64,000 bases of DNA from Symbiodinium natans (GCA_905221605.1 CAJNDS010002685.1:1-64000); one strand, 5' to 3'. Positions 1 through 12,170 are shown, counted from the stretch's first letter. Notes: generated from the sequence alone by a model not told the origin. Made by a program: numbers and translations.

Positions 1-310
1 AAATATCTTTATCTTATATTCAATTTTTAAAATAACAGAGAAAAAATAATCCAAAAATACCAAATAAGAAATTGAATCTCATCAATGAATCAAATATTTC
101 CATGATTCCAGATATCCGAGATCTTATCCGCCGAGGCCTCGGGTCGAAGGTGTATAGGTTGTCAGAACAGGCACCCCCCTCCAAATCCTCCCCCCAAGCC
201 CAAAGCCACTTTTCGGCCCCCTTTTTTTGCTTCAAATGGGTACCCCTCCCAGGAGAGGAGGGTCCGCAAGCGGATGTCTCGCCAGGACCAGAGGCAGTTG
301 CAGCCCATCC

Positions 311-640
311 CAGCAGGGCGCCCCCCCGACCCCCCCCCCCCCCCCCCCTGCCCCGGACCAGAGGCAGAGGCCAGGACCCCCCACCGTTGCCCCACCCAAA
401 CCCACCCCCCACCCCCCCCCCCACCACACCCCCCCACCCCCACCACCCCCCCCCCCCCCCCCACCCCTCCCCAGCCAACCACACCACCCAGCACCCCCCC
501 ACCCCCTCCCCCCCACCCCACCTCCCCCACCCCCCTTCCCCCCCACCCCCCTTCCCCCCCTCCCCCCACCCCACCTCCCCCCACCCCACCTCCCCCCACC
601 CCACCTCCCCCCACCCCACCTCCCCCCTCCCCCCCACCCT
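311..640. repeat. C-rich low-complexity tract with 14-bp units
   Basis: Almost pure C with scattered A and T. From about 556 to 630 it resolves into a short tandem repeat of roughly 14 bases (CCCCCACCCCACCT). Long open frames here on both strands (proline- or glycine-rich) are a by-product of the composition and are not called as genes. Confidence 0.9.
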
Positions 641-689
641 GCCGAAGAGTCGCCTTAAACCTTAAGGGGCCTGGCTCAACCCTACGATC

Positions 690-838
690 ACTCCAAGCCG
701 AACCCTAAACCCAAAAAAACCCTCAACCCCAAAGCGTGAACCTTGAGCCCTAAACTAACCCTCAACCCCAAACCCAAACCATAAACCATAAACCATAAAC
801 CCGGAACCCTCAACCCTCAACCCTCAACCCAACCCTTA
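690..838. repeat. degenerate telomere-like CCCTAAA/CCCTCAA repeats
   Basis: Variants of CCCTAAA, CCCTCAA and CCATAAA follow one another. They are strand-mates of the plant/alveolate telomere unit TTTAGGG. They are degenerate and followed by other sequence, so this is an interstitial tract and not a chromosome end. Similar pieces recur near 22.1, 47.2, 49.9, 58.7 and 59.3 kb. Confidence 0.8.
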
Positions 839-1286
839 TTGCTTGGGGTCCAGCGACTTGGGCGCTGCGGAATCACCATGCTCACGCGGATGCGCTGGGC
901 CGGGCCGAGGCGGGTCGCGTAGCGTTAAAATTATTTAAAAAGATAAAATTTAGATCTACGAAAATCCAAATTCATTAATTGAAAAATGAATAATCCAAAT
1001 CTTCTTTCAAATTTATTGCTTGGTCCTTGATCCAAAGAAATGTCGACAAATATCAATAAGCCAAGCGCAATCCTCGCCAAGCACAACGCATTAGTCAAAA
1101 ACAACAATCGCAAAAAACGCACTTAACACGGAGTCACGTTTTGTCACGTTGGCAGCCGCGGCTCTTGCACGGCGTGATGTTCCTACTTGTGGGCCTTCTT
1201 CGAGGCACATCAATCAGTAAACCACGTTGGACCTGTTGATGTAAGGGCCTTGGCGCTACCCTTGCATCGGAAACTTGCCTCTTTGC
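839..1286. other. no supported gene
   Basis: An AT-richer stretch (about 925-1,130) and mixed sequence with no exon-like frame, motif or structured RNA that I can support. Confidence 0.5.
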
Positions 1287-1545
1287 GAAATCTCCGAGAT
1301 TTCGCAAAAAAGCAAGGAGTTTGGGCAGACTGGGCTTGTATGAGAGATTTCGCAGAGAAGCAAGGAGGTTGGAGAGAGACACTGCTTGTATGAAAGACTT
1401 CCAGAGAAGCAAGGGGCTAGGAAAATTGTGCTTCTATGAGAGATTTCGCAGAGAAGCAAGGGGGCTTGGGGAGACTGGGCCTATATGAGAGATTTAGCAG
1501 AGAAGCAAGGGTGTTGGGGAGACACTGCTTGTATGGACACCAGAC
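1287..1545. repeat. minisatellite, unit about 50 bp
   Basis: About five diverged copies of a unit containing TGAGAGATTTCGCAGAGAAG followed by CAAGG and GACTGG-like sequence. Copy starts lie near 1,289, 1,341, 1,391, 1,437 and 1,486, so spacing is 46-50 bp. Open frames on both strands across it are repeat artefacts. Confidence 0.85.
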
Positions 1546-2299
1546 TCTGAAGCAAAATCAGATATGCTTTCTAGCGGTTGCCGCAATATGCCATAATCCA
1601 TACATTCGCGCAAGTCCTCGGTAAAGCCTGTACTGCTGCAATGTGGCCGCGCTGGCCACAGGCTCAGAGGGAAAGAAGAATGCCAGCAAAGCGGGCCACG
1701 CGCAAGTGCAGCCTCAGACCCACATTCACACTGACCAGTTGCGCCACATGGCTCCACGCTGCGTGGCCACTGGTCCCCTCAAGCATCTTCGAAACAAACA
1801 ATTGAGAGCGCCGCATGTGTGAGCTTCCTTCACCAAGATCTCGTGGTTCAATTGAGCCTTCCACGCGTCAAGTGCTTAAAGACACCATGCCTCCATGCCT
1901 TGTCGTGGAGCATACTCTCTTGGCGGCATGGCCTCAGATAAAGGTTGCACGTCGCCCTGCACATGGTCAGGCACTGTCGTTCCAACCGCGCGCGCACACT
2001 GAATGCCGCCGGGAGCTTGGAATCCCTTGCCTTGTCCGCCTGGCGCGCCTGAAGCGGCTCCTGCACCTAAGGCGCTGCGGCGTAGTGGCAAGCAATCTAT
2101 GAGCATATAGAGTCTGGCCAACATCCGACAACATCATTTGCATTTGAGAAGTCGCCGGCTTCGACAACTGCACACGCAGGAAGCAAATCCTGGCAGAGCT
2201 CGCATGTTCTCATGCCAAGCAGCCAGCTGCTGCAGGGCTTCGGTCAAAATCTAAGCATGTTTTCGGGCCACGACTCAGACCCGCACAATCTGCACTCTG

Positions 2300-3090
2300 G
2301 GGAAGTGGCTCCCTTGCGGCGAAGCACGGCTTGTCCGTGATGCGGATATGATATGCCTGTGATCCGGCCTCCTTGAGTGCTGTAACTATTGCCGGCCAAA
2401 AGCCCAACAGCTGCATCAGCGGCAGGCCCTGGCAAAAATCCAATCGCACGAGGCGTGCCCGTTAGCATGCGCAACTGAGATAAAACTTTGCTGCAGAGAG
2501 CAGCTGACGGCCACCTGGGCTATCGTCGAGTGGCACGTCCTGGACCTGCAATACCCCAGCAATATGCAACAACAGAGTGCTTGTAGTTAGTGTGTGTGTG
2601 TGTGTGTGTGTCAATAGCAGCCCTTGCTTCAAGGCGTTCGGAAATGTCAGCCTCGTCAGCCATCGTGACGGCAAAATAGAAGCAGGTTTTATGGAACAGA
2701 AGACGTGCTCAGGAGTTTGATCGATGCTTGATGGCTGATGAATCCACATATACCTAATTGGAACCTTCCACGCCACTGGCGCGGAGCAGCCGAAATGCTG
2801 CAGCATCTCGATCTGAGCTCTTTTAGGCTAGGCAGCTGACTGCAACACAACAACGTCAGCAGAACACAGATGGTGTGCCGGACCCTCAATGGCCAGCGAC
2901 GGGGTTCTGGGCTTGGGGCGTAATGTCTACGAATTTGGGGTCGAAGGTTTGGGCGTGGACGCTGCCGACATGGCCCTTGATCATGCTTTCTTTTGCGGCC
3001 CTAAGCTTCCATCCGGCCTCCTCAAGGTATGGCCTTCTAAGGCTTACGAGAGGAGAGGAGTGCTTTCCAGGATCTGTCGGACGTAGCATA
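2300..3090 (-). CDS. possible fragmented gene, product unknown
   Basis: Three exon-like open stretches on the minus strand could belong to one gene. The first is near 2,886-3,030 (contains GHVGSVHAQTFDPKFVDI). The second is near 2,480-2,560 (VPLDDSPGGRQLLSAAKF). The third is near 2,300-2,450 (LLGFWPAIVTALKEAG). They have protein-like composition, but I could not join them with confident splice sites. The plus strand at 2,889-3,086 is also open and protein-like, so even the strand is not certain. A (TG)n run lies at 2,591-2,611. I do not recognise the product. Confidence 0.25.
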
Positions 3091-3721
3091 TGGGCCGTTC
3101 ACTATCATGCACTAGTCCATTAATTTTCATATTTCATCGAAAAATGAGATACGACACAAATGAGATGTGCGCAAAGAACATTAAGAAATTCAACTTCGAC
3201 GCCGATCCACTAATGAGATCGAAACTTCTTTTCAGATGCTCTCCCATTGAGACCTGGCCGAATGAATCCAAATATCGTATCCGAGGGAAGTTATTCCCGA
3301 ATTAAAAAATGAGAAATCACAATATCAATATGTTTTTTTGAATATGCATCAATCAGAAAAATTCTTATAAAACAGAAAGAATGTTTACATCTGACGAAGA
3401 TCACAACAGTCTTTCTGTGGCAGTCCCCCTTTTTGCTTCCCTTTTCGTTTTTAACTCTTGAAGCCTCTGTGCGCTGCTGGCATGCCCTGCACGTGCTAAG
3501 CGCGGTTCAGCAGTTTGCACATGGCCACGGCCTGATCAATGCAGATGCAGCAGGGCGTATTGCTTTTTGGGACACAGGACCTGGGTCTCAGAGATGTTTT
3601 TTTGGTTCAAGGGGCAAGGAAAAGAACGAGACCATGCTGCGCCTCCTGAGCTGCTGTCATTTCTCGAGATGAAGCAAATTCTGGATGCTCACCTCAGCTA
3701 CGAGTCCCTGAGCCAGCCACT

Positions 3722-4228
3722 TTATTGCAAGGAAGAGACACGGCGTGCTGGAATGAGGCAAGACCGTCGACATGTGACGATGAGTGCCGCGCTTGCCAAC
3801 TGTGCTAAGCAGCGCTCAGCTTCTTCAAATTGCCTGGCTGTGGCAGACACTTCGTCTTCAAAGCAGCCCACATTTCCATGGGTGAGCCATGCTCTCCCGC
3901 GCACCTGGCTTTCGCCAGTTCCAATGAGCGCTGAACCACCTCTGCACCGAAGCTTCACAGCAGCATGACGAAGCACAGCAAGGGCTTCTGCATTGCAAAG
4001 ATGCAGACACTCTGTCCATGCTTTTGTGCACAAGCGCCACCAGCAGGTCTTTCTCAACACGCCTACAGAAACAACATAGTGGCTTGTGACTTGTTGCAGG
4101 TTGAGCAGGTCGCGTTGAGCTCGCCATTTTTGCGCCGATAGCTTGAAACCCAGGGCAATCTGGAAGGAGCTTGCGGCAGCAAAACGCATCTGTGCCACTT
4201 TGTACACATCCTCTACAGCTGATGGCAC
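3722..4228 (-). CDS. possible helical-repeat protein, fragment
   Basis: Minus-strand exon candidates include residues AEALAVLRHAAVKL and, after an AG|G acceptor, VVQRSLELAKA. An upstream stretch contains ALGFKLSAQKWRAQRDLL. The Ala/Leu spacing resembles TPR- or PPR-like helical hairpins, as in the clearer gene at 5.8-7.7 kb. The exons were not joined, and other frames of both strands are also open, so this is a weak call. It could equally be the downstream end of another minus-strand gene. Confidence 0.3.
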   Translation of the reverse strand: MPSAVEDVYKVAQMRFAAASSFQIALGFKLSAQKWRAQRDLLNLQQVTSHYVVSVGVLRKTCWWRLCTKAWTECLHLCNAEALAVLRHAAVKLRCRGGSALIGTGESQVRGRAWLTHGNVGCFEDEVSATARQFEEAERCLAQLASAALIVTCRRSCLIPARRVSSLQ

Positions 4229-4234
4229 GATGTG

Positions 4235-5760
4235 CCCGGAGACGTGTGGAGATGCCAGGCAGAATCATTCCGTGACACTTCAAAGCATGCCAGAACAGGA
4301 ACCAAGGCTCAACAGACGCTCACGGAAACTATCCCCTCGCTTGCGGGGATGCGTTGTCTCAACTTTGGTCGAAAGCCTGGGGCCCACCAATCGCTTGAGG
4401 CAGGCTGCCGAGAGCAAGGAGAAGCAAGAAAAGCAACTGGTTGGGCTTGAGGTCGCCTGGTCACGGTGCCGAGGTCAAGGGCGTCAGGCACTTACCCAAA
4501 AAATCATGTACGACCGCTGGCAGGGAGGCAACCATGTCAATAATATGCAGGTGATGAGGAGGCAGGTTTCTTTATGTGGTCCCTACATATCTGGTTGGCC
4601 GCCGCCTTTCACCCCCCCCCCCCCCCCCCGACATTTCCACTATGTAGTCCTTAGCGGCTCATTGGCTCCAGGGTGAAGTGAACGCGTTTCAAAACTGCTT
4701 CGAAACAGTGCGCCTTCCTAGGCGATCGCAATGAAGATGTACTAGATATGAGAACAATTGCTATCGAGTATACAGTACATCACCCGCGTATACCTTGGAT
4801 ATCCTTTTTCGGGCAGCTCACTCGCTGGTGCCAGAAACGGCAGCTAGCCTAATTGACAAAACACGACACGATGTAGATTGATTCATAGATGTCGCAACAC
4901 CAAGTACTTTGCTCTCGCATACCTACGGGTTTCCAAGGTTTCGAAAACGGGTGTGCCCTCATGCGTCTGAATTTGCCATGGCTGCACTCTGGTCTCTCTT
5001 TACAGTACCCGGTCTTGCGACTGTAGAGCTAACCTTCATAATCCAATCCAACATCATGAATCGCGTACTCAATTAAGTTGTCACCGCTTACGAACCATGA
5101 ATGCGCTCTATAGTTCTGAGACACATCCTGTGACGGCAACTACGTAATCTCGAGGAATGAACCGCACCTACTTACAAAAGCTCCAAATAGCTGCACCCCC
5201 AGAAACCGAGATTTCCAGATTCCATTGTCATATTCATCGTTATGGAGGTCCATTGAACCATTGAGCCGCCACTAAGTCAAGCAGTTGTGCAATACAATAT
5301 CCATCCAGCCGATAAGCCTTTAAGCCAGTAAGGTCAACCGATGACAACCTATCCAACTACCCACCACACCACAAAATCACGAAGCTCATCACTTTCCCAA
5401 ACCCCCTACCAGCAAGCCTCATCACTTCCCAACGTTGCGCTGCTGTTCCCGAAAATAGAGCGCCAAGTCGCCGGTTCGGCACCCTTGCACGATGACGCCA
5501 TGCAGCTCAGAGATCTTCCCGCCATGAGATTTTCCAGCTCTCTACCGTACTTCTCCTGCATGTACCTCAGCGCGATTGAGCTGGATTGCCGGAAGCTTCA
5601 AAGGATCTTTCAGGTCAACGAACGCAGACAGTCAGACAGGATCGAAGAACATCCACGAATCTCTGGAGTCCATGATGCGTGCGCGTTGGCTTGCAGAAGT
5701 CCATGTCTATCAGCTCGCAAGTGCGAGGAATGCCTCGCAGGGCGGCTGCGGGGCAGCCCA
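4235..5760. other. no supported gene
   Basis: From about 4,680 to 5,340 there is no long open frame on either strand and no repeat that I can define. 4,235-4,680 and 5,340-5,760 contain open frames with no family motif and no confident splice structure. A C-run lies at 4,612-4,629. Confidence 0.5.
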
Positions 5761-5818
5761 CACATTCACAATGGACGGCTGCGTAGGTTCATGCACGATA
5801 CCAACCATGGACCCTGTT

Positions 5819-7711
5819 CTACTGAGGAAGACTCCCTGAGGAAGACGACGAGAGAGATGATTTTGGCAAGGTGCCTAACCCATCACGAATTTGCATCACC
5901 TTTGCTCTTGACTCTTTGGCGCCGTCCGCATTCAGAAGATGTTCCTGGATGCAAGCCTTCACCTTAGGTTCACGTGCAAGACGCTCTTGCCCTGGCAGCC
6001 CAGCAGAATTAGCGTACATTGTAGAATTGCATCGCATCTGGGGGCATCACCCCGAACGTGTCTGCCACAAACGGAGTGTCCAAGCCCGACCACAATGCCA
6101 AGACTTTGTCACAAAGCTCGAGGGCCTCGCTGAGCAGCTCGTGCTGTGCCTGAGCTAACAGCTTGGTACCACTGCAGCTAAGGGTGTCTAAGAATCTAAC
6201 CACCCTAATTATGGCTTCCACTCGACAAAAGACAAAATCCGCCCTTGGCCTTGTTGTAGGCCAGGATGGTAAAGACGTACCTTTCTGACTTCTTTGCAAA
6301 GTCAAACACCGGCGCCAGTGTAAGCTTACTCTGGCATGTTGCTTGCTAGTCAGACTGGTAGTTTCCAACCGCCTTGTAGGCTGATAGGTCTACTGGCAGG
6401 GCGACTCTGTTGTTGGTGCAGTTTGGTTGGTAAAAATTCTTTGCAAGCTATGGAGAACACCTCCGGGCTGGGCCACATTGGGATCCAAAACATGGGCCTT
6501 AAGTGTACACTTTAGCCATTTTTTCATGGCAGCATAACCCGAAACCTGCGACCCTGTCCCGGGTACCTCTTCCGGCTTGGTATTCGCACATGTCTTCCCT
6601 TCCAACTCTTCTCAGATCTGCAACCTGTCCCCCTGCCCCGAAAGCTTGCTGAGATGCATGCCCCACGCGCTGGACTCAAGGTGTAGCTGCTCGACCAACT
6701 GCGCCTGCGCCCGGCATGTCTCCTTTGGGACCAGATAGCTTGCACTATTTTACAGTATTTACACTCAACATGTACAAAACTGTACAAAGAGCGGGCGCAG
6801 TCCTCGTCGAGGGGCTGCTGCGACACTAGCATCGGGCCAATGCTTGCGCACGAAACAGACAGCGAGTGGGTCAGACGCAGCGCCACAACCTGCAGAGCCA
6901 AATGCCCATCGGAGCCATGGCCCCGTATACGTTGCCCTACATGTCCCTACGCCGCCAACTCATGTCGCTGCTCGTGATATTTTCAGTTCGAGCCTTCTGG
7001 TAGTTTGCCGTTGCTGCACGGATGTCTCCAAGATCCGCTTGTGCAAAGGCCATGTCCAGCAGCAAGGGTAGCTCGTGCTTCGGATGGCCGTCACCATGCA
7101 CCAGGAACAAACGATGCGCTTCGGTGAGGTGGCCTCAGGCTTCCGAGGAGTTCCGCCAGACACATATGATGCTTCTTCCTGCACTGCTTCGTGCTGAGTG
7201 GCGGAGAGCCAAGGCGGAGTCCCCGTGATGCAGAGCCACGGCGGCGAGAGAAGTGGACATGTCAATGGCCTAGGTCACGATCGCAATCTTCTGCAACATT
7301 CCCTCAAGCCTGTCGGAAGTGTAGTCTGTCTCCTGGCGCCACATTTCCGATAAGCGTTAACAGTTACATGAAACCTTCAACTCCTCAGCCCCTGTGCAGA
7401 TTGGAAGCGAGCGAGGTCTGTGCGGGTGGATCCTTTTCCCAGGCCAGCTGTGCAGTATGCCTCGACTCAGCGAACGAGTCACGAAACTGATCGGGAAGCA
7501 ACCATGGCACACGGCATGTGGTGTCTCAGCAGGCCGCTGCACAGGAACAGAAAACCTGCCTCAAGAATCCCAGAATCACAAGTGTCACAGGTCAATCGGC
7601 AAGATCCATAGACACCACGATGGCTCCAAGATGCAAGTGACATGCCGCGTCTGCTAGATCGCCTTGACGTGGCAGCAGCGCGCCAAGCGCAGCATTGAAG
7701 GCCACAATGGC
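5819..7711 (-). CDS. TPR-like repeat protein (partial, multi-exon)
   Basis: Minus-strand exons with AG|G acceptors encode helix-turn-helix pairs typical of tetratricopeptide repeats. Exons that I could bound are 7,598-7,711 (AIVAFNAALG then DLADAACHLHLGAIV), one starting at 7,332 (ETDYTSDRLEGMLQK), 6,994-7,133 (46 codons; DMAFAQADLGDIRAATANYQK), one starting at 6,704 (AQLVEQLHLESSAWGM), one near 6,490-6,540 (YAAMKKWLKCTLK) and one starting at 6,149 (AQHELLSEALELCDKVLALW). Several junctions are phase 0 with GC or GA donors. The ANYQKA end of the 6,994-7,133 exon followed by AQLVEQ reads as a continuous TPR. TPRs are protein-protein interaction scaffolds, so the partner and pathway cannot be told from this. 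Neither end of the protein is fixed; exon-like sequence continues to about 5,819. Confidence 0.55.
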
Positions 7712-7759
7712 CTGGCGAAGGAATATGCTGCAAACGGAAGACCATCTTCTGGGCGTCGT

Positions 7760-8680
7760 GATTTCAAATCTCAGAGGAGAAACCCTTTCTTCTCAAATTT
7801 GATACATGTTCCGTACCAAGGGGTGCTGCATCGTGCAACAAACACAAGCTAATTTCATACGCGGAGAGACACCTATAAGTCTTTCTGCCGGTGATGCTGG
7901 GACCCCCAGCTGGTGCAAAGGCTGAAGATCCAAGCCGGAAGAAACACTGACACAAAACGACCTATATTTTGTCAGCATTGCTTGTTGTGCATCATCACTT
8001 TAAGCACGATCCGACGTACTCCGAATCTCTTCTACTACAGCATTGCGGAAGCGCCCCCGCATCCGCACCTCCGCGGAGCATTTCTTCTTTGCTTCCTTCA
8101 GAGCAGCTAGAAGCAGCCGAACTGCTCGACCAACCTCCAGGTTTTGGGGGTGTGCGTTCGTCGAGACGACTCAAGATGGGACTCAAGATGACCAAAGAAA
8201 TACTAACGAGGCCTCCAGGATTCACTGCATGTCACAGCATCAGAACATCACACTCCCAAGTTGCCTGCCCCAGGTCTGCGAGCATATTCGACACTTGAAG
8301 GATGCCGCAGCGTGGCCTCGCCCAAGGCGAGCAGCGGCGCGACGATCCGCAAACTACGAGCAAAACAAGAAGTATCGCAGCATAGCGCACTGTGATAGCT
8401 GCTGTACAAGTAGGTACTTGAGCCTATGGTAAACTGCAGTTTTTGCGAGTCTCAAATGGCAAAGTGGCCTGCTTGAAGGGTGAACAGACATCTCCCGAAG
8501 ATGTTTACCCGATGTTAGCCCCTTGCAGGTTTTCGCCTGCGAGATTTTACGACTAGAGATGCAGATGCCTACAGACACCTCCATACAGTAATACACTAGT
8601 CCTGTTTGCGTCTTTGCTTCCAAGCTAACCGTTTGCGCGATTCACCATGGCATGCAGCGCAACCAGCCTGTTGCAGAGAC
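7760..8680. other. no supported gene
   Basis: Several open frames on both strands, none with a recognisable motif or a splice pattern that I could defend. This may be intron or spacer between minus-strand genes. Confidence 0.4.
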
Positions 8681-8736
8681 CTTTCTCAATGCAGCGCACG
8701 GCGGCCGTCGCCTCATCCTCTGCACGGGCCAAGAAC
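8681..8736 (-). CDS. isolated exon, product unknown
   Basis: A 56-bp stretch on the minus strand begins after CCAG|G and ends before GT (GAAAG|GTCTCT). It reads FLARAEDEATAAVRCIEK. The splice signals and composition look real. It lies between the stop of the TIR-like gene (9,199) and the TPR-like gene (7.7 kb), so it may be an early exon of the latter. The opposite strand has an ATG in a good context at about 8,647, but I prefer the minus strand because it matches its neighbours. Confidence 0.4.
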
Positions 8737-9198
8737 CTGGACCGAGGTACTGGCAGGGTCAATCTTGTGAATGACAATTGGAGGGGCTACGATGAGCTGT
8801 GGTGCTATACCTACAAATCCTGAGCTGACATTTTGGCTCAGCATGATCACGGGCACAATCTTCGGACAGGGCTTGGGCAAAGCAGAGCGCGAACACACAG
8901 CGCTTATGAATTGAAGGAACTATGACTCTATGATAGGGCGCGTGTATAAGCCGAACAAGTCCAGCCAGGAAGTGGCTGCAGGCACTGACACTAGTAGCTG
9001 AAATCGGCACAGATCTCATCATGCAGTTTCCATGCACGATCTTACGAACTACATTGTTTCTGATCTGTTCCGAGATCAAATTTGAATACAAGAGCCGGTA
9101 TGTCGAGCAACAACGTAAAGCAAGGCATGAGGAGCACGACCTGAATAGAGTAATCTCACCAGGCACGGCGCACGCAGTTGAGGGCAAAGATTCCCACT

Positions 9199-11168
9199 TT
9201 AGGCCAGGCACCAAACGCGAAGGTTTCGGCGAAGTCGCTCGTTCAGATTGTGGAGGCCAACCCCATCCTCTACACAGCGCATGATGTTGGCCTGCAGGTC
9301 TGCAGAAAGGGTTGCCCACGAGCCGTGAAGCCTCTGAGCCGGCTTTTACCAACATAAGGTGTGGGTGGCAAGCTACTGCAATTCTAGTAAAGCTGAAGTG
9401 GCGCCTTGTCTGCTTCGACGGACGCTTCCGCGCGGAGAACGCACACGCCTTCAGCTCATGACTTTCTGCCACTGTTCCATCAGAGCCAAAATCCGACAGT
9501 CTCAAGCCACTGAAATGTGGTATGTGAATATGTGTGAATGCTGTCTTCCACAAGCGAGGCTCGGGAGAGGATGGCTCGCAGCTCCTGCCGGAAGGTTGGC
9601 TGACCCCAGACTGGTGACTCATGTGCTTGGGAGTTTGAACCGAGATGCCCCAAAAACTCGTGAAAACCTCCCTTCGCCTGCAGGGCATCGCAGTGGTTCA
9701 TCAATGCTTCGGCGAAGCCTTTCGCTTCACGTGGCGGCATGAGAACATCGAGCCTGCAGTCCTGGACGGCCAGGTCTCGCATGGGTTCAGAGTTGACTGT
9801 AGGTTCTACTGAGTATTCTACTGTGTTTTCCTTTTGCTGAAGCTTCGAAAGCTTTTCGTGCTTTCGGGCGCAGGCTTCTATCCCAAGCTGCTACAGCTGC
9901 CATGTGAATTGAAATCTTGGACATGCGTGGAACTCGCATGCCTTGCCTCGATGTTCATGGCGACGGCCATCTCGTACAGGCACCAAGCTCTGTTAATGTA
10001 CCTGATCGTTGTTGTTGTTAACGAAAATGACGACAGACTGAGACCAGGAAGGTTGTCTAGACGCCACCCGTCCGACTGTAGGATTGTTGGTTTGATAAAC
10101 GACGCCAGCTTGCACCAAGGTGAGCTACACGCTGACCGCCTGAGGAAACAGAAACATGAGACGAAAACGACGATAGACTGGGCCTCCTAATACCTGATCT
10201 TTGAAGCTGATTTTCAAGGACACTCGCTCTCAACTTCAACCGACGCCAGTCGTTGATTGCCCAACTGCTGTTGCTGTAGCAGCTGCTGTTGCTATTGTTG
10301 CTGCTGCAGCTGCTGTGGCTGCTCGTTGTGCTTGCGGATGTGAGGACCTGGGCCTACAAGATGCAAACCATAAACCTTCGGAGAGAAGAACGCTTCGGGA
10401 GAGAAGAACGCTTCGGATTGCTTCTGGTGCCTTGGCTCATGCCAGGGTCCCATCAGGGCCAAGATGTGGCGAATGCCCTTCACCCGACTGCCGAACTCTT
10501 CGGCGAACTTGTGGAAGGGAACCACCTTCAGGGGTCAACTCAAACTCACGGTAGCGATGCAGGCAACGTCTGGCTTGTTCTCTGCAAGTCCTGAAACCAG
10601 GCAGCTAGACAGATCTCTTAGAGCAAGCTGGGGCCTTAAGACGCAAGATGAATCTGCAGCAATGGTGGACATGCCGCTATGTTGCTTCAACCAGCCGCCT
10701 GGTTTTTTGCCCGGGCTTCCCGAACTCGATGTTGATTGACACAGAGTGCACAAATCCAGACATACGTTCTGTTCGGCTTAAGCATGTGGCCACCGCAGAA
10801 TGCTGCCAGTGCGTCGACGATGTCAGCAATCGTGTAGTCCCAGGTGTAGCTCAACATTTGCGTTGCCGAACCTCGAGTTTTTCCCGGAAGACGACTCATA
10901 CGACTCGAAACACAAGTCTCGAAAGCAGGCCCTAGTTGCTTCCCATGCATGTTCCCATTCATATGCTGTTTCATCTGCCTCGGTCGGGTTCTGATGCCGC
11001 TCCCCTACACAGTTGCCAACTAAGACCTATAGAATTAGATCCTGCCATGCGGAGACACCGACATTGTCCACGCCCACGATGGAGTCGACAAAGGCAGATC
11101 CCCGTCGTCCATCCACTGGGCACAGGAGGTCGCACCCAGCTGCCCGGATCACTCGCTCCTCAATTTCC
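9199..11168 (-). CDS. TIR/HET-like domain protein (algal family), C-terminal part
   Basis: Seven consecutive minus-strand exons are in good agreement with a family of algal and dinoflagellate proteins that I remember by motif only: 11,059-11,168, 10,717-10,871, about 10,440-10,525, 9,947-9,989, 9,678-9,761, 9,405-9,448 and 9,199-9,291. Phases were counted at the three junctions 11,059/10,871, 10,717/10,525 and 9,947/9,761. The exons at 9,405-9,448 and 9,199-9,291 also join in phase; one further exon probably lies between 9,678 and 9,448. In order they give AGCDLLCPVDGRRGSAFVDS, GSATQMLSYTWDYTIADIVD, RTYVWICALCVNQH, FGSRVKGIRHILALMGPW, AWCLYEMAVAMNIE, DVLMPPREAKG, RAEASVEADK and EDGVGLHNLNERLRRNLRVW. 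The sheet-helix pattern LSYTWDYT...VWICALCVNQH with a later WCLYE is what I know from TIR-like/HET-like modules. No function has been shown for these proteins. Donors are mostly GC. The frame ends with TAA at 9,199-9,201. Upstream exons probably exist (next entry). Confidence 0.7.
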
Positions 11169-11239
11169 CTGACATTGGGGGCAGTGAATGTGTGGCGTGG
11201 TGCAACAGGGCAACGCCCAAAGTTGTTCCACATGCGTGG

Positions 11240-11410
11240 GTCCTAGGTCCGACCCGCGTTCTACTAGCGCGCGGATTGCGTGACCCTCTGACACCAGACG
11301 CCAGAACTCTGTGATTCGCCTCACAGTGCTTTGGCGACTGAAGCCCGCAGCTTCCATCTGTTCGGCCAGGCCGGTCTGCAAATAGAGCCTCCAGCATCGT
11401 GGGGTTGAAG
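11240..11410 (-). CDS. likely upstream exons of the TIR/HET-like gene
   Basis: Two exon-like pieces read LAEQMEAAGFSRQSTV and EFWRLVSEGHAIRALVERGS, both on the minus strand just upstream of the first securely joined exon. They have good protein character, but the junctions between them and to the exon ending the next intron were not fixed. The 5' end of the gene is not identified. Confidence 0.4.
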
Positions 11411-12039
11411 CAGCGCTTCGAGTGACTGGTAGTAGTCTCCCGATTGTACATACTACGATTGCTCGAAACCTGCAGCGCATGACCAGAGACCAATTCTACG
11501 GGATGTCTTGCCCCTGTGACACTGTGTTAAGGTCGACACACACTCGGTGCTCGCAGAGGGTCCTGGATGCCAAGTTGGGACCTCCAGCGCTGGACTGCGG
11601 GATCTCCAAATCTTAGCAAGACGGTCTAGGACCCTAGGACCTCATGCCATGCTGGCAGAGATCACTCGAAGCCTCGAGTCGAAGCCCCATCTCGATATAC
11701 CGTACCACCGACCGTATGAGTTTGATTCTCCTTCCGACCAGCGGCCCGCTGCTGTGCAGCACATCGTTAGGGCACGCGCAGGTGCAGCGACGCCCGAGTC
11801 CGAGCATGTGCTCCAGAGAGGGGACTATGTCTGTATGAGTGGCTGTCGACGTGTGCCACTCCCTTGATTCCCTGGCATTGGTTTCTTCTGCTCTCACAGT
11901 CACAGTGAGCTCAGCACGAGTCTTTTCAAACTGCTCGTGGCCAGAAGGCTGTCTGTAAGCCCAAATGCTTGCCCAAGCTAACATGTACTGACACGGTTGC
12001 ATCTGCCGACGTGCGAAGCAAATTGGTAAGGACACGCTG

Positions 12040-12170
12040 CGGTGAACCGGTGAAGCACACCTCATCCAAGAGTCTGCTATTCGCAGCCGGTCTTGGTTGT
12101 AGTCGTGCTGGTCCTGGTGCCTCCATGCCATTGACCAGACACAATCCAGACAATTCATGTTGAGCATGCA
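12040..12170 (-). CDS. possible exon, product unknown
   Basis: A minus-strand open stretch containing LLDEVCFTGSPQRVLTNLL and SADATVSVHVSLGK. Composition is protein-like. No family is recognised and splice sites are not certain. It may belong to the TIR/HET-like gene or to a separate upstream gene. Confidence 0.3.

Noticed and set aside
20-708. Long Pro-rich (plus) and Gly-rich (minus) open frames
   Set aside because: They follow the C-rich repeat in all frames and have no other protein character.
690-838. Chromosome end (telomere)
   Set aside because: Repeats are degenerate, short and flanked by other sequence on both sides.
8643-8780. Plus-strand gene start (MACSATSLLQRP)
   Set aside because: ATG context is good, but the minus strand gives a clean exon with both splice signals and matches the neighbouring genes.
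8759-9688. 309-codon minus-strand frame
   Set aside because: It runs through introns of the TIR/HET-like gene; the conserved exons are in other frames with AG|G acceptors.
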